A program made the translations under genes and the position numbers. This document shows positions 1-10,426 of a DNA stretch of 64,000 nucleotides, one piece after another (positions within the stretch are counted from its first letter, which is position 1; the number at the start of each line of letters is the position of its first letter). The notes beneath the pieces are model-generated. The model saw only the letters and a list, made by a program, of their open reading frames with translations. It had not been told where the DNA came from and searched no databases. The stretch spans positions 806,001 to 870,000 of the forward strand of contig CM065881.1 of NCBI GenBank assembly GCA_033439255.1. Reading direction: 5' to 3'. Source of the DNA: Hericium rajendrae. Taxonomy: Eukaryota; Basidiomycota; Agaricomycetes; Russulales; Hericiaceae.

Positions 1-2
1 CA

Positions 3-1859
3 AAATACTTTGATGATGAGCGAAAAGCAAAAGTCGTAGCGAAAGAAGGTAAAGCTCTGAAGGTAGCGAAGAAGCGGAAAGCGGCGGATGACCAAGTGAA
101 ATTAGAACCCAAGAAAGCACGCAAACTCGGTGGACAAGCTGAACGCACTGAACAATCATCGACTACAGTCCAATTACAACCACCGTTAGCTGTTTCGGGG
201 GGCGGGGGCATCGATAGCGGTTCAGACGCAAGTCAGAAGGCGACTGAGGCCGAGGAACTTCGCCGAGCACTCTTCAAACAAGAGCCACCAAAGGATAGTC
301 GCAATGGAAAGAACCTCGCCGAGCTGACCGTTGATCCTGCACTCGATGACTTTATCAATGCAGAAGGGAGGGGTTACAAGTGTCGACGACGTGTTTGGAC
401 ACTGTTTTTCAGAAACGACCAGCTGACAGGTGCGCCACTCTGATCCCATTCCCCACGTTCACACCCATGTTGAAGTTCACACTCCCACAGACGAATCCAA
501 TGCTCTTTGCTGTACTCACCTTGTACGTTCGTGTCTGGATTGCGAAACTGGCGCTAGCTGTCCTCGCTGTGCACCCAAGAAGCCGACTCTTTGCTGCGAT
601 CTTTGTAGCCCTGGAGAATTCAATACGAAGTTCACAGTCGCTCCAGCCAGCAAGGCAATCCATCTTCCCCGTCGGGCTACCGTGAAGAAATACTCACCAA
701 ACCGCGCAGACATGGAGCTTCAGCAGGCTTTGCTTAACTGGAGACGCCAGCGTGCAAGCCAGGTCCTTGACAAGGCCAACTTCACTGACTACGGACCCGC
801 CCTGTTCATGCCGCCGACAGTCATGCAACACCTTCTCGACTGCGCTCATGCTCAGAAGCTTCGCGTCGCAAGCGACATCCAGATGGAGACGAAGTGGAAA
901 CGGGCATCCGACTATGCCGATGAACTACTGGTGCTCATCCATTCGTATATCAAACCCGCCGAAGCTCACGTTGCCAGCGGATTGGAGCCTGCGACGCAGT
1001 CGCTCGTCCTCATCGAGCAAAGCATGTCGACTATCAATACAAACTCAACGGTCAGCACCCTCAATGACGACACCACCGGAGAAGGTTCACAGCCCAAAGC
1101 GAAACGACAGTGCAGTGCGTGCCACGAGTTCGGGCACAACAGTGAGCTTTCATCCTGCTTCGCGCCGACATTCATTGTTGATTGGTACTACTTCTCGCAG
1201 AATCAAACCGCAATTGTCCCAAATACTTTCAGTCACATGCAACGTCGTCGTCAATGTTCAGCGAGAATAAGGTGGTGCCGGCAGTACTTACCATGCCAAG
1301 CAGGGCACCGCAGCCCATGGCCAGTTCGTCCTCAAGTACTCAGACCACCATCGCCCATATTGCATCCGCTTGTGCGTTTCACTTTTCGGTACATTGTTCT
1401 CTTCGAGTTGTGGCTTATTCTTTCATATCCTCGTTGCCAGCTCGCTTTCGAATGCCGCCCTACATGGAGCCGGCAATCTTACATTCACCCATCTTCTCGC
1501 GTCCCCCTGTCTCCATAGACGACTCTCGAGTACCATTCTCCTACAATATACCCTCATCCTTTCCACAGGAGTCATCTCAGTCTATCATCTCGGGCAGCAG
1601 CACGCAGCCAATCACATCGCCAGACATCATCGTGGCATCACTCACTCCGATTGTCCCCTCAATGCAAGGCCCAACCTTCGGCACCATACCTATACCTTTC
1701 TACTCCGCACGGTCATACGCTGGCACTTGTGATATAATGTCCTTTCCTTCTGTTGCTCTTGATCACATGATTCACCGTCCTTCACGCAATCCAGCCTCCC
1801 TTGTTAATACGATTCACGGGTGGACACCCAACGTCAATACCTACATTATACAGCACTGA
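3..1859 (+). CDS. RecQ-type DNA helicase, 3' part of gene
   Basis: Partial gene; the helicase core lies left of the window. Exons fit 3-429, 491-1141, 1201-1371 and 1441-1859, with introns of 61, 59 and 69 nt. The visible part begins with a Lys-rich linker, then a RecQ zinc-binding-like region (YKCRRRVW..FF, then NALCC and LCCDLCSPGEF), then a helical C-terminal segment (LLNWRRQRA, FMPPTVMQHLLDCAHA) that I know from RecQ-like helicases expanded in Agaricomycetes. Splicing at 1141/1201 makes a zinc knuckle, CSACHEFGHN followed by NRNC. The tail after about 1290 is Ser/Pro/Tyr-rich and unassigned. RecQ proteins unwind DNA 3'-5' in the nucleus; this subfamily is often multicopy and near mobile elements (general knowledge). 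It converges on the DUF6589 gene, 160 bp away. Family assignment is fairly sure; whether the whole gene is intact cannot be seen. Confidence 0.68.
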
Positions 1860-2019
1860 TTTCCTCTCTAGAGGATGCGGTACGTTGCTATACATGTCCG
1901 CGCGCTGTTTTTGCTGATCGACGCTTTCAGTTTCACCACTTAAACGTTCTACTAATTCTTGCGCGCTGCACATGCTGTGTACAGTGCGCATGTCCAGGTG
2001 TATAATGTTACTAGTATGA

Positions 2020-5000
2020 TTACAGTAGATCTTCCGGCTCAATATCTAATTCTAATGTGTCTACTGCATCGTCAGCGACACTTTCCCCCGTCCTTTCTGC
2101 AGTGGCTGCGCCTTCTGTGGGAATTGGGCTCGTATCATCAGACATCAATATGTCAAGGCCGGCCGACAAGCTGTTTGGTATGGTAAAATTTGCTTTACGA
2201 CCGCTACCGTTGATTTCGTGAGTCCTTCGCTGTTCAATATGCTTTGCAAGAGCTGACAGTGTCTTCATCATATTGGGATCCACGTGCTTGATTGTCAATG
2301 AAGATAGGCGGAAATTTCTCTCGATATCATTGATACATGTTCGGTACGTTTCGATTATCAGTGACTCTTCCAGGATTCGTGCAACTGTACGGTTGGAGTA
2401 CGATCCACCGTAGATGAACTATGTAATTCGATCAGCATCAACATGTCGGGCGTTCAAGAATTATGATCGTGGTGTGTGCTACCTTCGTGTATAAATTGTT
2501 GAGTTCAACTAACCAGTCTATTGCACGGAATTTGTGTTCCTTGCCGGTAGGATTGCAAAGCCAGTTCATTCGGATAGCATTGCTGTAAGCACGATAAGCT
2601 TTTTTTTTATGAGATAGATTGGTTGACAGCTTACCGCAGTTTCTCATCATATACAAAATGCAGATCATGGAGAAATCGGAGCATATTAGTTGCGTACTTG
2701 TGCTTCCCGGTTGCTCGGAACAGCATACTCCATGGTAGTATGCAGTTCTCTACAGATCCGATGTCTCCACGGTTCAGTGCCCAGGATATCTCCTCATAAA
2801 AGAGGAAGTCCCGGTTTCGTATAATTGCATTCTCAAAGACAATGTCTCACTTCTGTCCACTCTGCTGACGTACGTCGTCCAGAGTACCCCCCGTGACGTA
2901 GTTGTCAGCAATGGTCTCGGACATTGCTACGATATCTTTCCACTTTGGCCGCACCGAGGCATAGTCGTCAAGCGTCTCGACATGTCGCTGTGGATCTTTG
3001 GATACCTCAACTCGCCAACAGTCAAGGCAAAGAACCAGCCCAGTATGGTGTACGACGTCATGCATCCGACGAAAGCCAGGTTTGGTACCCATCTTCCCCA
3101 TTTCCTTGGGCCGGATTATTGACACGTATCTCATTAGGCCATCCACATCGTTTTGCCCTTTCTTAGGCTCCAGATAAATGCGAAACAGAGCGTCCGTGCA
3201 TGCCATCTTCAAATGAAAGAGACCTGGTACGAAGATCAAAAACTGTAGGCGCTGCCACGGTCTCTCCTCTATACTTCGCGACTCCAGAACGCTCCGGATA
3301 CGTTCTCCAGTTGACAAATCTCCATGGAACAAGACAACGTGGTCCGCCAATGCGACCTTTCGTTGTTCGGCCTGCTCAGCAATACCACCCTGCACAAGTA
3401 AAGCCTCGATGACGTCGGCATTCCCTTTCACCGAGGATTCATTGATATCCATTGCGCGGGCAGGAATTTGTTCAGTTTTAATGACAGGTATCTGACATAC
3501 ACTCTCATAGGGTTGTCCAACCATGGATGTGAACCGTCGAAAATACTTCGGACCATGGTGCACCAGATCGTATCGCAGTTTCCATGCTCGAAACTGCTGG
3601 TGTCGGGTGAGTCTCGAAGGCTGTCCTTTGTCTTGATTTATCTGCAGGAGACCTTCGAAGGAATAAGGCAGACGTGATGATGTCGGATGAGGGTTGATCG
3701 GACTCGATGCCCACAAGCTTTTCGCACATTCCAAGTCCTTTGTTGTAACACCATGGTGCAGAGGAATGAGGGTCGCAGACGTGAGGTGTTTCAAGGTCAC
3801 CTCAGCTTTCTCGATGCGCGGAACGGCACTTTTCATGTCGATGTCGAAGTTGTCGTATGCATAAGAGGTAAGCAAGGTCATGCCTATCTTACATATATTC
3901 TCCTGTGCTTTCTCTGATAGGGACTTGACTGCATTGTTGATAGCCGTTGATGAAATCGACATCCCCGCATGTGCGAGAACCTCAATGACTTTTTCAGGTG
4001 CATTGCAAGCGTGCATGAAGATACCGATGACACTTTGAAAAGCATTGCACCGCGCGTTTGTGCTCTGCATGAATATGCTGAGGCATGTCACCTGCTTCTG
4101 CAGGAGTGAAAACATGTGAGTTCCACCATGCCTTCGAGATCAAAAGCTCAACGTACAATTCACAGCAATGTCTCTCGTATTGGCTCGTGTGGGGGTGTTG
4201 CTCCCTCCTCACGGACCATGTCGTCATCGTCATCAGTGTCATTTGGCAATGGTTCCGAGTTGAAGGCAGCCCACATCCCATCGGACCCGTCACTATGGCC
4301 GCCTGCGACGTCTTCTGCCGGAGGTGCACCCGTTGCTTGCTCTACTCCGATGGGATCAAACTCCCTCCACATCTGTTCAGATGACTCACTACTGGAACGG
4401 TGAACGCCTGATTGACCTGGGACAATGGAGATAGGTCTCGCCGCCATGTAGCTCCTCTCCATATTGATTTCCGGTATAGCTGGAGCATCCGTATGTTGCC
4501 CTTCGACCGCAAGATCAAATGCCTCCCAGAGCATCGCAGACCCGTCACTCGCGGTGGCCTCAACATCTTCATCGCTTCCATGACCTTCGTTTTGGCCGTC
4601 TGAGCTCCCATGATCCATGTCGATATCGTTGCATCCACCGCGCAAACGGTATACGTCGTCACAGCTTCGACAGCTGCATGCGGAAATCACTTCGCTGTCA
4701 CGGTCGCTCGCAACGATGCTGCCGCTGTGAATACACCTCCCGCGCCCCCCCGTCCGGCCATCTTGCATGTCTTGTGTGCCTCTTGTGTGAAGTGCGGTGC
4801 CGTCGCTGGTTCCGCTGTCTGTGCGCTGCACACTCCAGGCACGAAATGGAACCCCGTCTCTCACCCTGCTCTCTCCCTCTCCCTCTGCATGCTGCATGCC
4901 TCCCTCAGTCCCATCACGGATGCCTTGCCTGCCGCTCGTATGCAGTGTCTCGCTCTCCCTCACCTCGCCCTCTGAACCTCCCTCAGTCCCACTGTCATGC

Positions 5001-5752
5001 ACGCTTCGCGTGCTATTCATGCGAAGTGTGTCGCTGAACCTCACCTCGTCATCACTGTCACCCTCGTCCTCCCCGCGGTCTGCGTCAACTTCAGTCCCAT
5101 GCCTACGCAGTCTTTGCATGCCATCTACAGCGCCTCCGACATCATGCTCGTCCATGTTTGCTCCTTCCATAACTATCATGTCGCCTTCACCATTGAGCGA
5201 GTCCTGCGCCTCGCCAGTCCCGTGTCCACCGTGCGTGCCAGTATTCGCCGATGCATGTCGTTCTTCATCATCGCTCCCGCCTTCCGTAGATCGCTGATTG
5301 CCTTTCGGTGCAGTCCTGTTCTGTCTGCACAAGAGGATCCGTCATCGCTCAAGCACTGGATCGGCAGCCAAAAGAACTGCCAGGAGGCCCCAAAGCTGCG
5401 GCGCGTCGGCTTCAAATTTCTCGGCCATTTCACTGATGTCAAAGGTCTCGAGCTTTTCTGATGTGGCTGCCGTCGCATTGAAGTGCCAACCAGATGCTTG
5501 CTTGGACAATTGCAGGACTTCTTCGGCAAGTATCCCTTGTGAGATTGTAGTAGCCCATTCCTCACTTTCAATTCTAGCATCTTCATGGCTGTGGAATGTG
5601 TCCCGTATCTCGTCGGCATCGAGAAGGAGGGTGCGAACAGCAGTGGAATCTCTGAAGTCATTGTTCTCGAGCAAAGCGTTGATAAAACCAGAAATTGAGA
5701 GATTTTGGTCTGCGAGACATCGCACAACCGTACTCAGTTGTGCAGAAGACAT
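2020..5752 (-). pseudogene. DUF6589-family gene, transposase-like, probably decayed
   Basis: Large leftward gene of the DUF6589 family, which is multicopy in Agaricomycetes. The N-terminal part (5752-5345) has the family pattern FEADAPQLWGLLAVLLAADP. A long acidic low-complexity linker follows (about 5330-4160), then the core (about 4115-2850) with YDNFDIDMKS, SATLIPLHHGVT, AMDINESSVKGN, LFHGDLSTGERI, FVPGLFHLKMACTDA and RPKEMGKMGTKPGFRRMHD. C-terminal exons at about 2846-2635, 2582-2483 and 2418-2020 (introns 52 and 64 nt) encode HKYATNMLRFLHDL and NPTGKEHKFRAIDWLVELNN. Two TGA codons lie in the otherwise continuous frame, at 5342-5344 and 2847-2849, and I could not find an in-phase splice near 4115-4170, so the copy is probably not functional. 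Acidic residues in YDNFDID and HGD could belong to an RNase H-fold transposase, but that is inference. The ATG at 5752 lies 19 bp from an inverted-repeat end at 5771. Confidence 0.7.
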
Positions 5753-5770
5753 ATCTGGGCAAATGCAAGG

Positions 5771-5785
5771 TACATCAGGGAAATG
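5771..5785 (+). repeat. Left terminal inverted repeat
   Basis: TACATCAGGGAAATG, exact inverted match to 8607-8621. It lies 19 bp upstream of the DUF6589 start codon on the opposite strand. Confidence 0.75.
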
Positions 5786-6292
5786 ATCAGGTCCTATATA
5801 GCTCTATAAGTCCTACATAGATTTCCTAGAGCCATAGCAACGTCAAGTTCTACATAGCTCATATAGCTGTAGTGAGATACTATATAGTGCTATATAGCTT
5901 GGTTAGGTTGCTATGTAGCTCTATGATAGCTATGATAGCTTTCTAGTCAACTATGATATCTATTATAGCAGATCTAGCTATACAATGTATGGAAGGTATC
6001 TTACTGATATAAGTTATACATAGTAGACACATTTATAAACTCTATCATAGCTACATTTTCAAACTTCATTATATAGCTTTAGTAGACTTCATAAAAGTCT
6101 ACAATATTATATTCACTTTTATCACATAAAAGTCAAACATCAAACAATATAAGTTCACATCAAAAAGACTATATTCAAAATCTAATACAACTATTTGAAA
6201 TCTACTACACAACTAAACTAAATGTACATATATCTAGTAAGATAACAGTTAATCATAATATCACAAGACTATATATATATATAAGCAAGAAA

Positions 6293-6600
6293 ACTTACTA
6301 ATATAAGAAAAAAGCGAAAATCTAGAAGTATAAATTGTTAACAAAGATAATCTGGAAAGTCTACAAGTCTACAATGAGTACTCACCAATATGACCAAAAA
6401 GCGAAAATCTAGTAACCTAGTAAGAGAATACAAGTCAGTGTAAGAATATAGATCAATAATAAAAGTAAAGCTTACCATAGATAGTGGAGTCAAGAGCGAA
6501 AGGTAAAGTTAAGAGGAAAGAGCTCGAAGACGGAGGAGATGGTGGTGGTAAGAGAGAGAGAGACGACGCGCGTCGCGCGAGCCTTAAATAAGATTGCCAG
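6293..6600 (-). promoter_or_regulatory. Leftward promoter-like region with two 23-nt micro-exons
   Basis: On the minus strand a TATTTAA box (6584-6590) is followed by a GC-rich palindromic stretch and a pyrimidine-rich leader, then ATG directly at a GTAAGC donor (6470-6475). Next come two 23-nt blocks, 6386-6408 and 6299-6321. Each is preceded by CTAG and followed by a splice donor (GTGAGT at 6380-6385; GTAAGT at 6293-6298). Both begin ATTTTCGCTTTTT on the minus strand. This looks like a spliced 5' leader transcribed toward the DUF6589 gene. I cannot show that it is transcribed; an unrelated AT-rich repeat is the alternative. Confidence 0.4.
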
Positions 6601-7028
6601 CGGAGCCACAATTATCTCCGGGCCGGGCACTGCCGGGCGCGGCAACAGAGGCTAGGCGGACAGACTTCATTATATTGTCTGTGCTGCCCGGTAGTTTACA
6701 GCATAGTAGCTATAAGTATTGCTCATACAATATATTCTTCTGATTGATCCACAGCTGTCGCTTTTTTCCCGTAAATTATGCGATTTTATTTGATTTGTTG
6801 TGCCTTGTCGATGTGAACTTCGCGCGTTGAGCAGCGAAGTCGCGTCGTTCGTCTTCGCACTCTCTCAGTCTCTCCTTGCCCACTCCCTCTCCTCTGGTAT
6901 CCCCTCCCTCTTCTCGTCTTCCGTCGTCTCTCGTCAACTTGAAGGGTTCCAGTATCGGGGGCTCGAGGGTCCAGGGGCATAGGTAAGTAAAAAAATATAT
7001 ATTTCGTGTGTAATACTTATACTGATAT

Positions 7029-7062
7029 CGAGAGTGCCACTCGTCGACGAGTGGCACTCTCG
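7029..7062. repeat. 34-bp perfect palindrome
   Basis: Two perfect 17-bp arms with no spacer: the left arm is CGAGAGTGCCACTCGTC and the right arm is its exact reverse complement. It lies between an AT-rich stretch ending in a GTAAGT-like donor (6981-6986) and the GC-rich minisatellite. Confidence 0.9.
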
Positions 7063-7369
7063 TTTTCTCGTATGCTCTCCATCCCAACGCGCGCCCCCCC
7101 TTTCCGACACTCCGCCGTCCCGCTCTCGCGCACCCTCCGCGCCCACTCACTTGTATCACATCCGCGCCGCCGACCAACCACCGCCTCTGACGCACCGCGC
7201 TTGCCCATGCGCACGGCCGCCGACTACGCACGCGCACGGCCGCCGACTGCCCGCGCGCGGGGTTAGCATGGCTGTGCCAGCGCACGCCCGCCCGGGCCCC
7301 ATCAACATCACCCAGCTGCGCGTGCAGGCCCGCATGCGCGGACGACTGCGCACGCCTACGCCAGCGCAC

Positions 7370-8130
7370 GGACCCATCAACGCACGCATGCACGGCCACA
7401 ACCCACGGACGACGCCCGCAGCCCGCGCACGACCGCTGCAGCCCGCGAACGACGGCCAAGCCCGCAGCCCGCGGACGACGCCCGTAGCCCGTGAACGACG
7501 CCCGCAAACGACGCCCGCCACCGCGAGCGACGGCCACAGCCCGCGGACGACGCCCGTAGCCCGCGAACGACGCCCGCAAACGACGCCCGCCACCGCGAAC
7601 GACGGCCACAGCCCGCGCACGGCACCCGCAGCCCGAGCACGGCACCCGCAGCCACCCACGAACGATCTCCGCAGCCCGCGGACGACGTCCACAACCGCGA
7701 ACGACGGCCACATCCCACGCACGACGCCGGCAGCCCGAGCACGGCACCCGCAGCCCATGAACGACCCGCGCAGCCCGCGCACGACCCCCGCGCCCGCGAA
7801 CGACCCTCACAACCCGCGCACGACGTCCCCAGCCCGCAGACGATGTCCCCAGCCCGCGAGCGACGTCTCCAGCCCGCGAGCGACGTCTCCAGCCCGCGAG
7901 CAACTCCCCCAGCCCGAAACGACGCCGCCCATGACGCCTGCAGCCCGTGCACGACGCCTACGGTCCGTGCACGACGCCTGCAGCCCGCGCACGGTGCCTG
8001 CAACCCGTGCACGACCCCGGCAGCCCGCGCACAACGCTTGCAGCCCGCGCACCTGCGCACGGGCCCAGTGCCTCGCGCGCAGTCCCCGCACCTCGCGCGC
8101 AGTCCCCGCACCTCGCGCGCAGTCCCGCTC
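7370..8130. repeat. GC-rich minisatellite tract
   Basis: About 760 bp of degenerate tandem repeats built on CCCGCAGCCCGCGCACGACG-like units of about 20-30 bp. Clear sub-arrays are a 72-bp unit duplicated at 7466-7537 and 7538-7609 with about two mismatches, a unit of about 21 bp (CAGCCCGCGAGCGACGTCTC) repeated three times around 7850-7905, and an exact 20-bp unit (CCTCGCGCGCAGTCCCCGCA) at 8071-8090 and 8091-8110 continuing partly to 8126. Long frames open on both strands only because the repeats lack stops. No protein family is recognised and I treat it as non-coding. Confidence 0.85.
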
Positions 8131-8606
8131 ACGCACGACCTGCGCGCCTCGCGTGTGACCCAGCGCCCCGCGCAACAGCCACAATGACCCCATGCCTCGT
8201 GCACGATGTCCCGCGTGCCTACGATAGCATATTTGGTGCCACGTCAGTGGCGTATCCCATGCCTGTTCCCTGTAGCTAGAATTTCATGTAGCTACATCAA
8301 TAACTTGAGCAAATTTACCTTGATAATCAAGCTTATAGTCCTCCAATCTGAAATATGAAAATTTGACATTGATGCTTCTCATGTCTACCTGGGTGGCCAT
8401 AGGGTATATACCTTCCATAGTACACTTATGGAATTATATAGCAACCATAGCTACCCTTCACAACTACATAGTGCTATATACCTTGTCACTACTGCTATAG
8501 AGACTATGATAGCCATCATAGCTTTATATAGATAAGAAGGGAGCTATGTAGACCATATAGCCCTATCATAGACCACATAACCTGATACTAGGCTATGTAG
8601 AATTCC

Positions 8607-8621
8607 CATTTCCCTGATGTA
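8607..8621 (-). repeat. Right terminal inverted repeat
   Basis: CATTTCCCTGATGTA, exact reverse complement of 5771-5785. TATAG-type words lie just inside it (8440-8600), mirroring the left end. Confidence 0.75.
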
Positions 8622-9862
8622 GGGTAAATAACTATATTGGCTTCCTGCCCCGCAACATCGCTTCCCCCCCATGAGGCTGCATGCAGTCTCCCTCGAGTCG
8701 TATTACTCATCGTGTGTGGCGTTGGGCGCTTGACGTCTTTTGCCAGTCCCTCTGGAGAGTCGGGGTCAATTTAAGTCATTGGTAATCATCATAATATTAG
8801 ATTAGATTAGATCCACATGTTATCTATGCTACGAAATCACCCGAGACTCGGAGGAGGGGCTGGTTTGGAGTCTGAGATCTGAGAAACAACGTTCTCCGGT
8901 CTCCTCGTGTTCATCCGGTTTCATGACCTCTTCTCACGCTTCCGGAATGACCGGCCGGCCGCCACGGCTCCAGTGTTCTTTCCTCCGGTCCTTGACCTGC
9001 TTCGCCTGCTAACTAGTAACAAGCAACTCCATGCTCAGTGCATCCACTCGCCTCTCGCCATCACAGTAAGGGACTCTTACTCTCAATGCCACCTTATATA
9101 CTCACATGTTCTTGGTTCACACATAGAGGGACCCATACTGATGGGGATCGATCATTTTCTGCTCGAATTGCATCTTATTTCTTTCAAATGACCCTGCAGC
9201 AATCTTAGTTACACGTGCGAACATTTTCGGACGACATAAAGTTACCGTTGAGAGTGGCGGATTTCAGGAAGACCGCATGCGTGTTGACGTGCGGTTTCTC
9301 TGCGCGCGCCGCGTCCCCGAGGGCGTGAATAGATCAGATAGGTTCCATTCAATTTTCCGCATACGCTTTCCCATATATGTCGGTGGAGAGATTAGGAAAA
9401 GTTGTTGCGCCAGGGTCGCCTTGACATGTCGAAACAGCGCTCTGGGCGAGGAGCGTGCGCCCTTGCTGCATGATTGTGGGTCTAGGTTCTTTTCCCAGAC
9501 GGCACGCGTTACGATAGCAGACGCCGACTAATCCTGTATATCGCTCACTTAGTCCTATCCAGGAGTATACAGATTATAGCCATGACATATGCAAGAAGAC
9601 AACGTTCGCCGGTTGGGCAGACTTGGGGTAGTCAGATGCTTCTGCCACGGGTCAGAACACCTGATGCATAAGACAAGACGACTGTCTTCCACGTGAGGTC
9701 AGCAATGAACTTCATTCATTGTCGGAGTGTTTGATAGGACTTCTTGATGTCGCTCTGATGCATCCAATGCCCGAACATTCCGTGGTGTGCACCGGGCAGT
9801 GAATGCGCTGCGACGTGAGCCGGCGAACAAGAACGAATCATGGACACCGGTATGACTTCCAG
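8622..9862. other. Intergenic, no gene recognised
   Basis: Mixed-composition sequence with only short open frames on both strands and no recognisable domain. It contains a short ATTAGATTAGATTAGAT direct repeat around 8797-8812. It could hold upstream exons of the candidate that ends at 10257. Confidence 0.4.
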
Positions 9863-10257
9863 CTTCCTCCACCCTTTCGTTCATTACCATTAATGATGTC
9901 CACAAATGGTCCCTCTATATCCTGCATTGTAAGCCCGGCTCACGCGGTGGTAATTGCGATGTTGATCACATGGGAGATGTTGTAGAATTGTCTAATACCT
10001 GGGAAGCAGAAGTCCAGCTGAATGTGGCAGTTTCTGTCAGTGTCAGTGTCAAGTCTGTTCTCAGCGGTAAGTTGCGGCTTCTCAATCTATTCCTTCTTCC
10101 TTCCATCTCTCCGTTCCGTTTCAAGTGACCCTTCTTCATTCGCACAGCACGAAACGAGGACTTTGACAAGCTATTACAGTGCATCGCATGCTCTGGCAAG
10201 CATGACCATGGCCCATCTGCATCAACGTCTATGATCAAGTCACAGTACTTATCATAG
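9863..10257 (+). CDS. Unidentified gene, 3' exons only (candidate)
   Basis: Two blocks join well. The first, 9863-10066, opens after an acceptor-like TTCCAG and reads INDVHKWSLYILHCKPG and VELSNTWEAEVQLNVAVS. A canonical intron follows (GTAAGT at 10067 to CACAG at 10147, 81 nt), then 10148-10257 reads ARNEDFDKLLQCIACSGKHD to a TAG stop. The continuous frame across a good intron suggests a real terminal part, but I found no start and recognise no family. It ends 169 bp before the DUF6534 gene on the same strand. Low confidence. Confidence 0.3.
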
Positions 10258-10426
10258 GCGCTTGGGATCCCGATCTGATTCGTCCAGATGTATCCCAGAT
10301 CCTGTACCTCCTCCGCTCGTCCTCAAAAAGAGACATGCTCTCCCTCGCAAACGACCATTTATCCTCCCCTCCCGGCTCATGACAAACACTCTTTCCACTC
10401 TGCCGCTTCATTAATCGGAGTTCCCA

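Larger units (their letters stand above)
5771..8621. mobile_element. 2.85-kb segment with 15-bp terminal inverted repeats
   Basis: The 15 bases at 5771-5785 (TACATCAGGGAAATG) are found as an exact reverse complement at 8607-8621. Just inside both ends, for about 200-350 bp, the DNA is full of short CTATATAG/CTACATAG/TATAGC words on both strands, like the subterminal repeats of DNA transposons. If the repeat is read as starting at CATCAGGG, both ends are flanked by TA, compatible with a TA target duplication. I see no transposase inside, so this would be a non-autonomous element. The interior holds a leftward promoter-like stretch, two micro-exon-like repeats, a palindrome and a GC-rich minisatellite. 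Family is unassigned; the inverted repeats are seen directly, the mobile-element call is inference. Confidence 0.6.

Noticed and set aside
4519-5461. Cys-rich plus-strand frames opposite the DUF6589 linker
   Set aside because: They mirror the Ser/Asp/Gly-rich linker on the minus strand; no independent support.
7034-8158. 374-codon plus-strand frame and similar long minus-strand frames in the GC-rich tract
   Set aside because: They exist on both strands because the repeat unit lacks stops in several frames. No domain, start context or splice pattern supports a gene.
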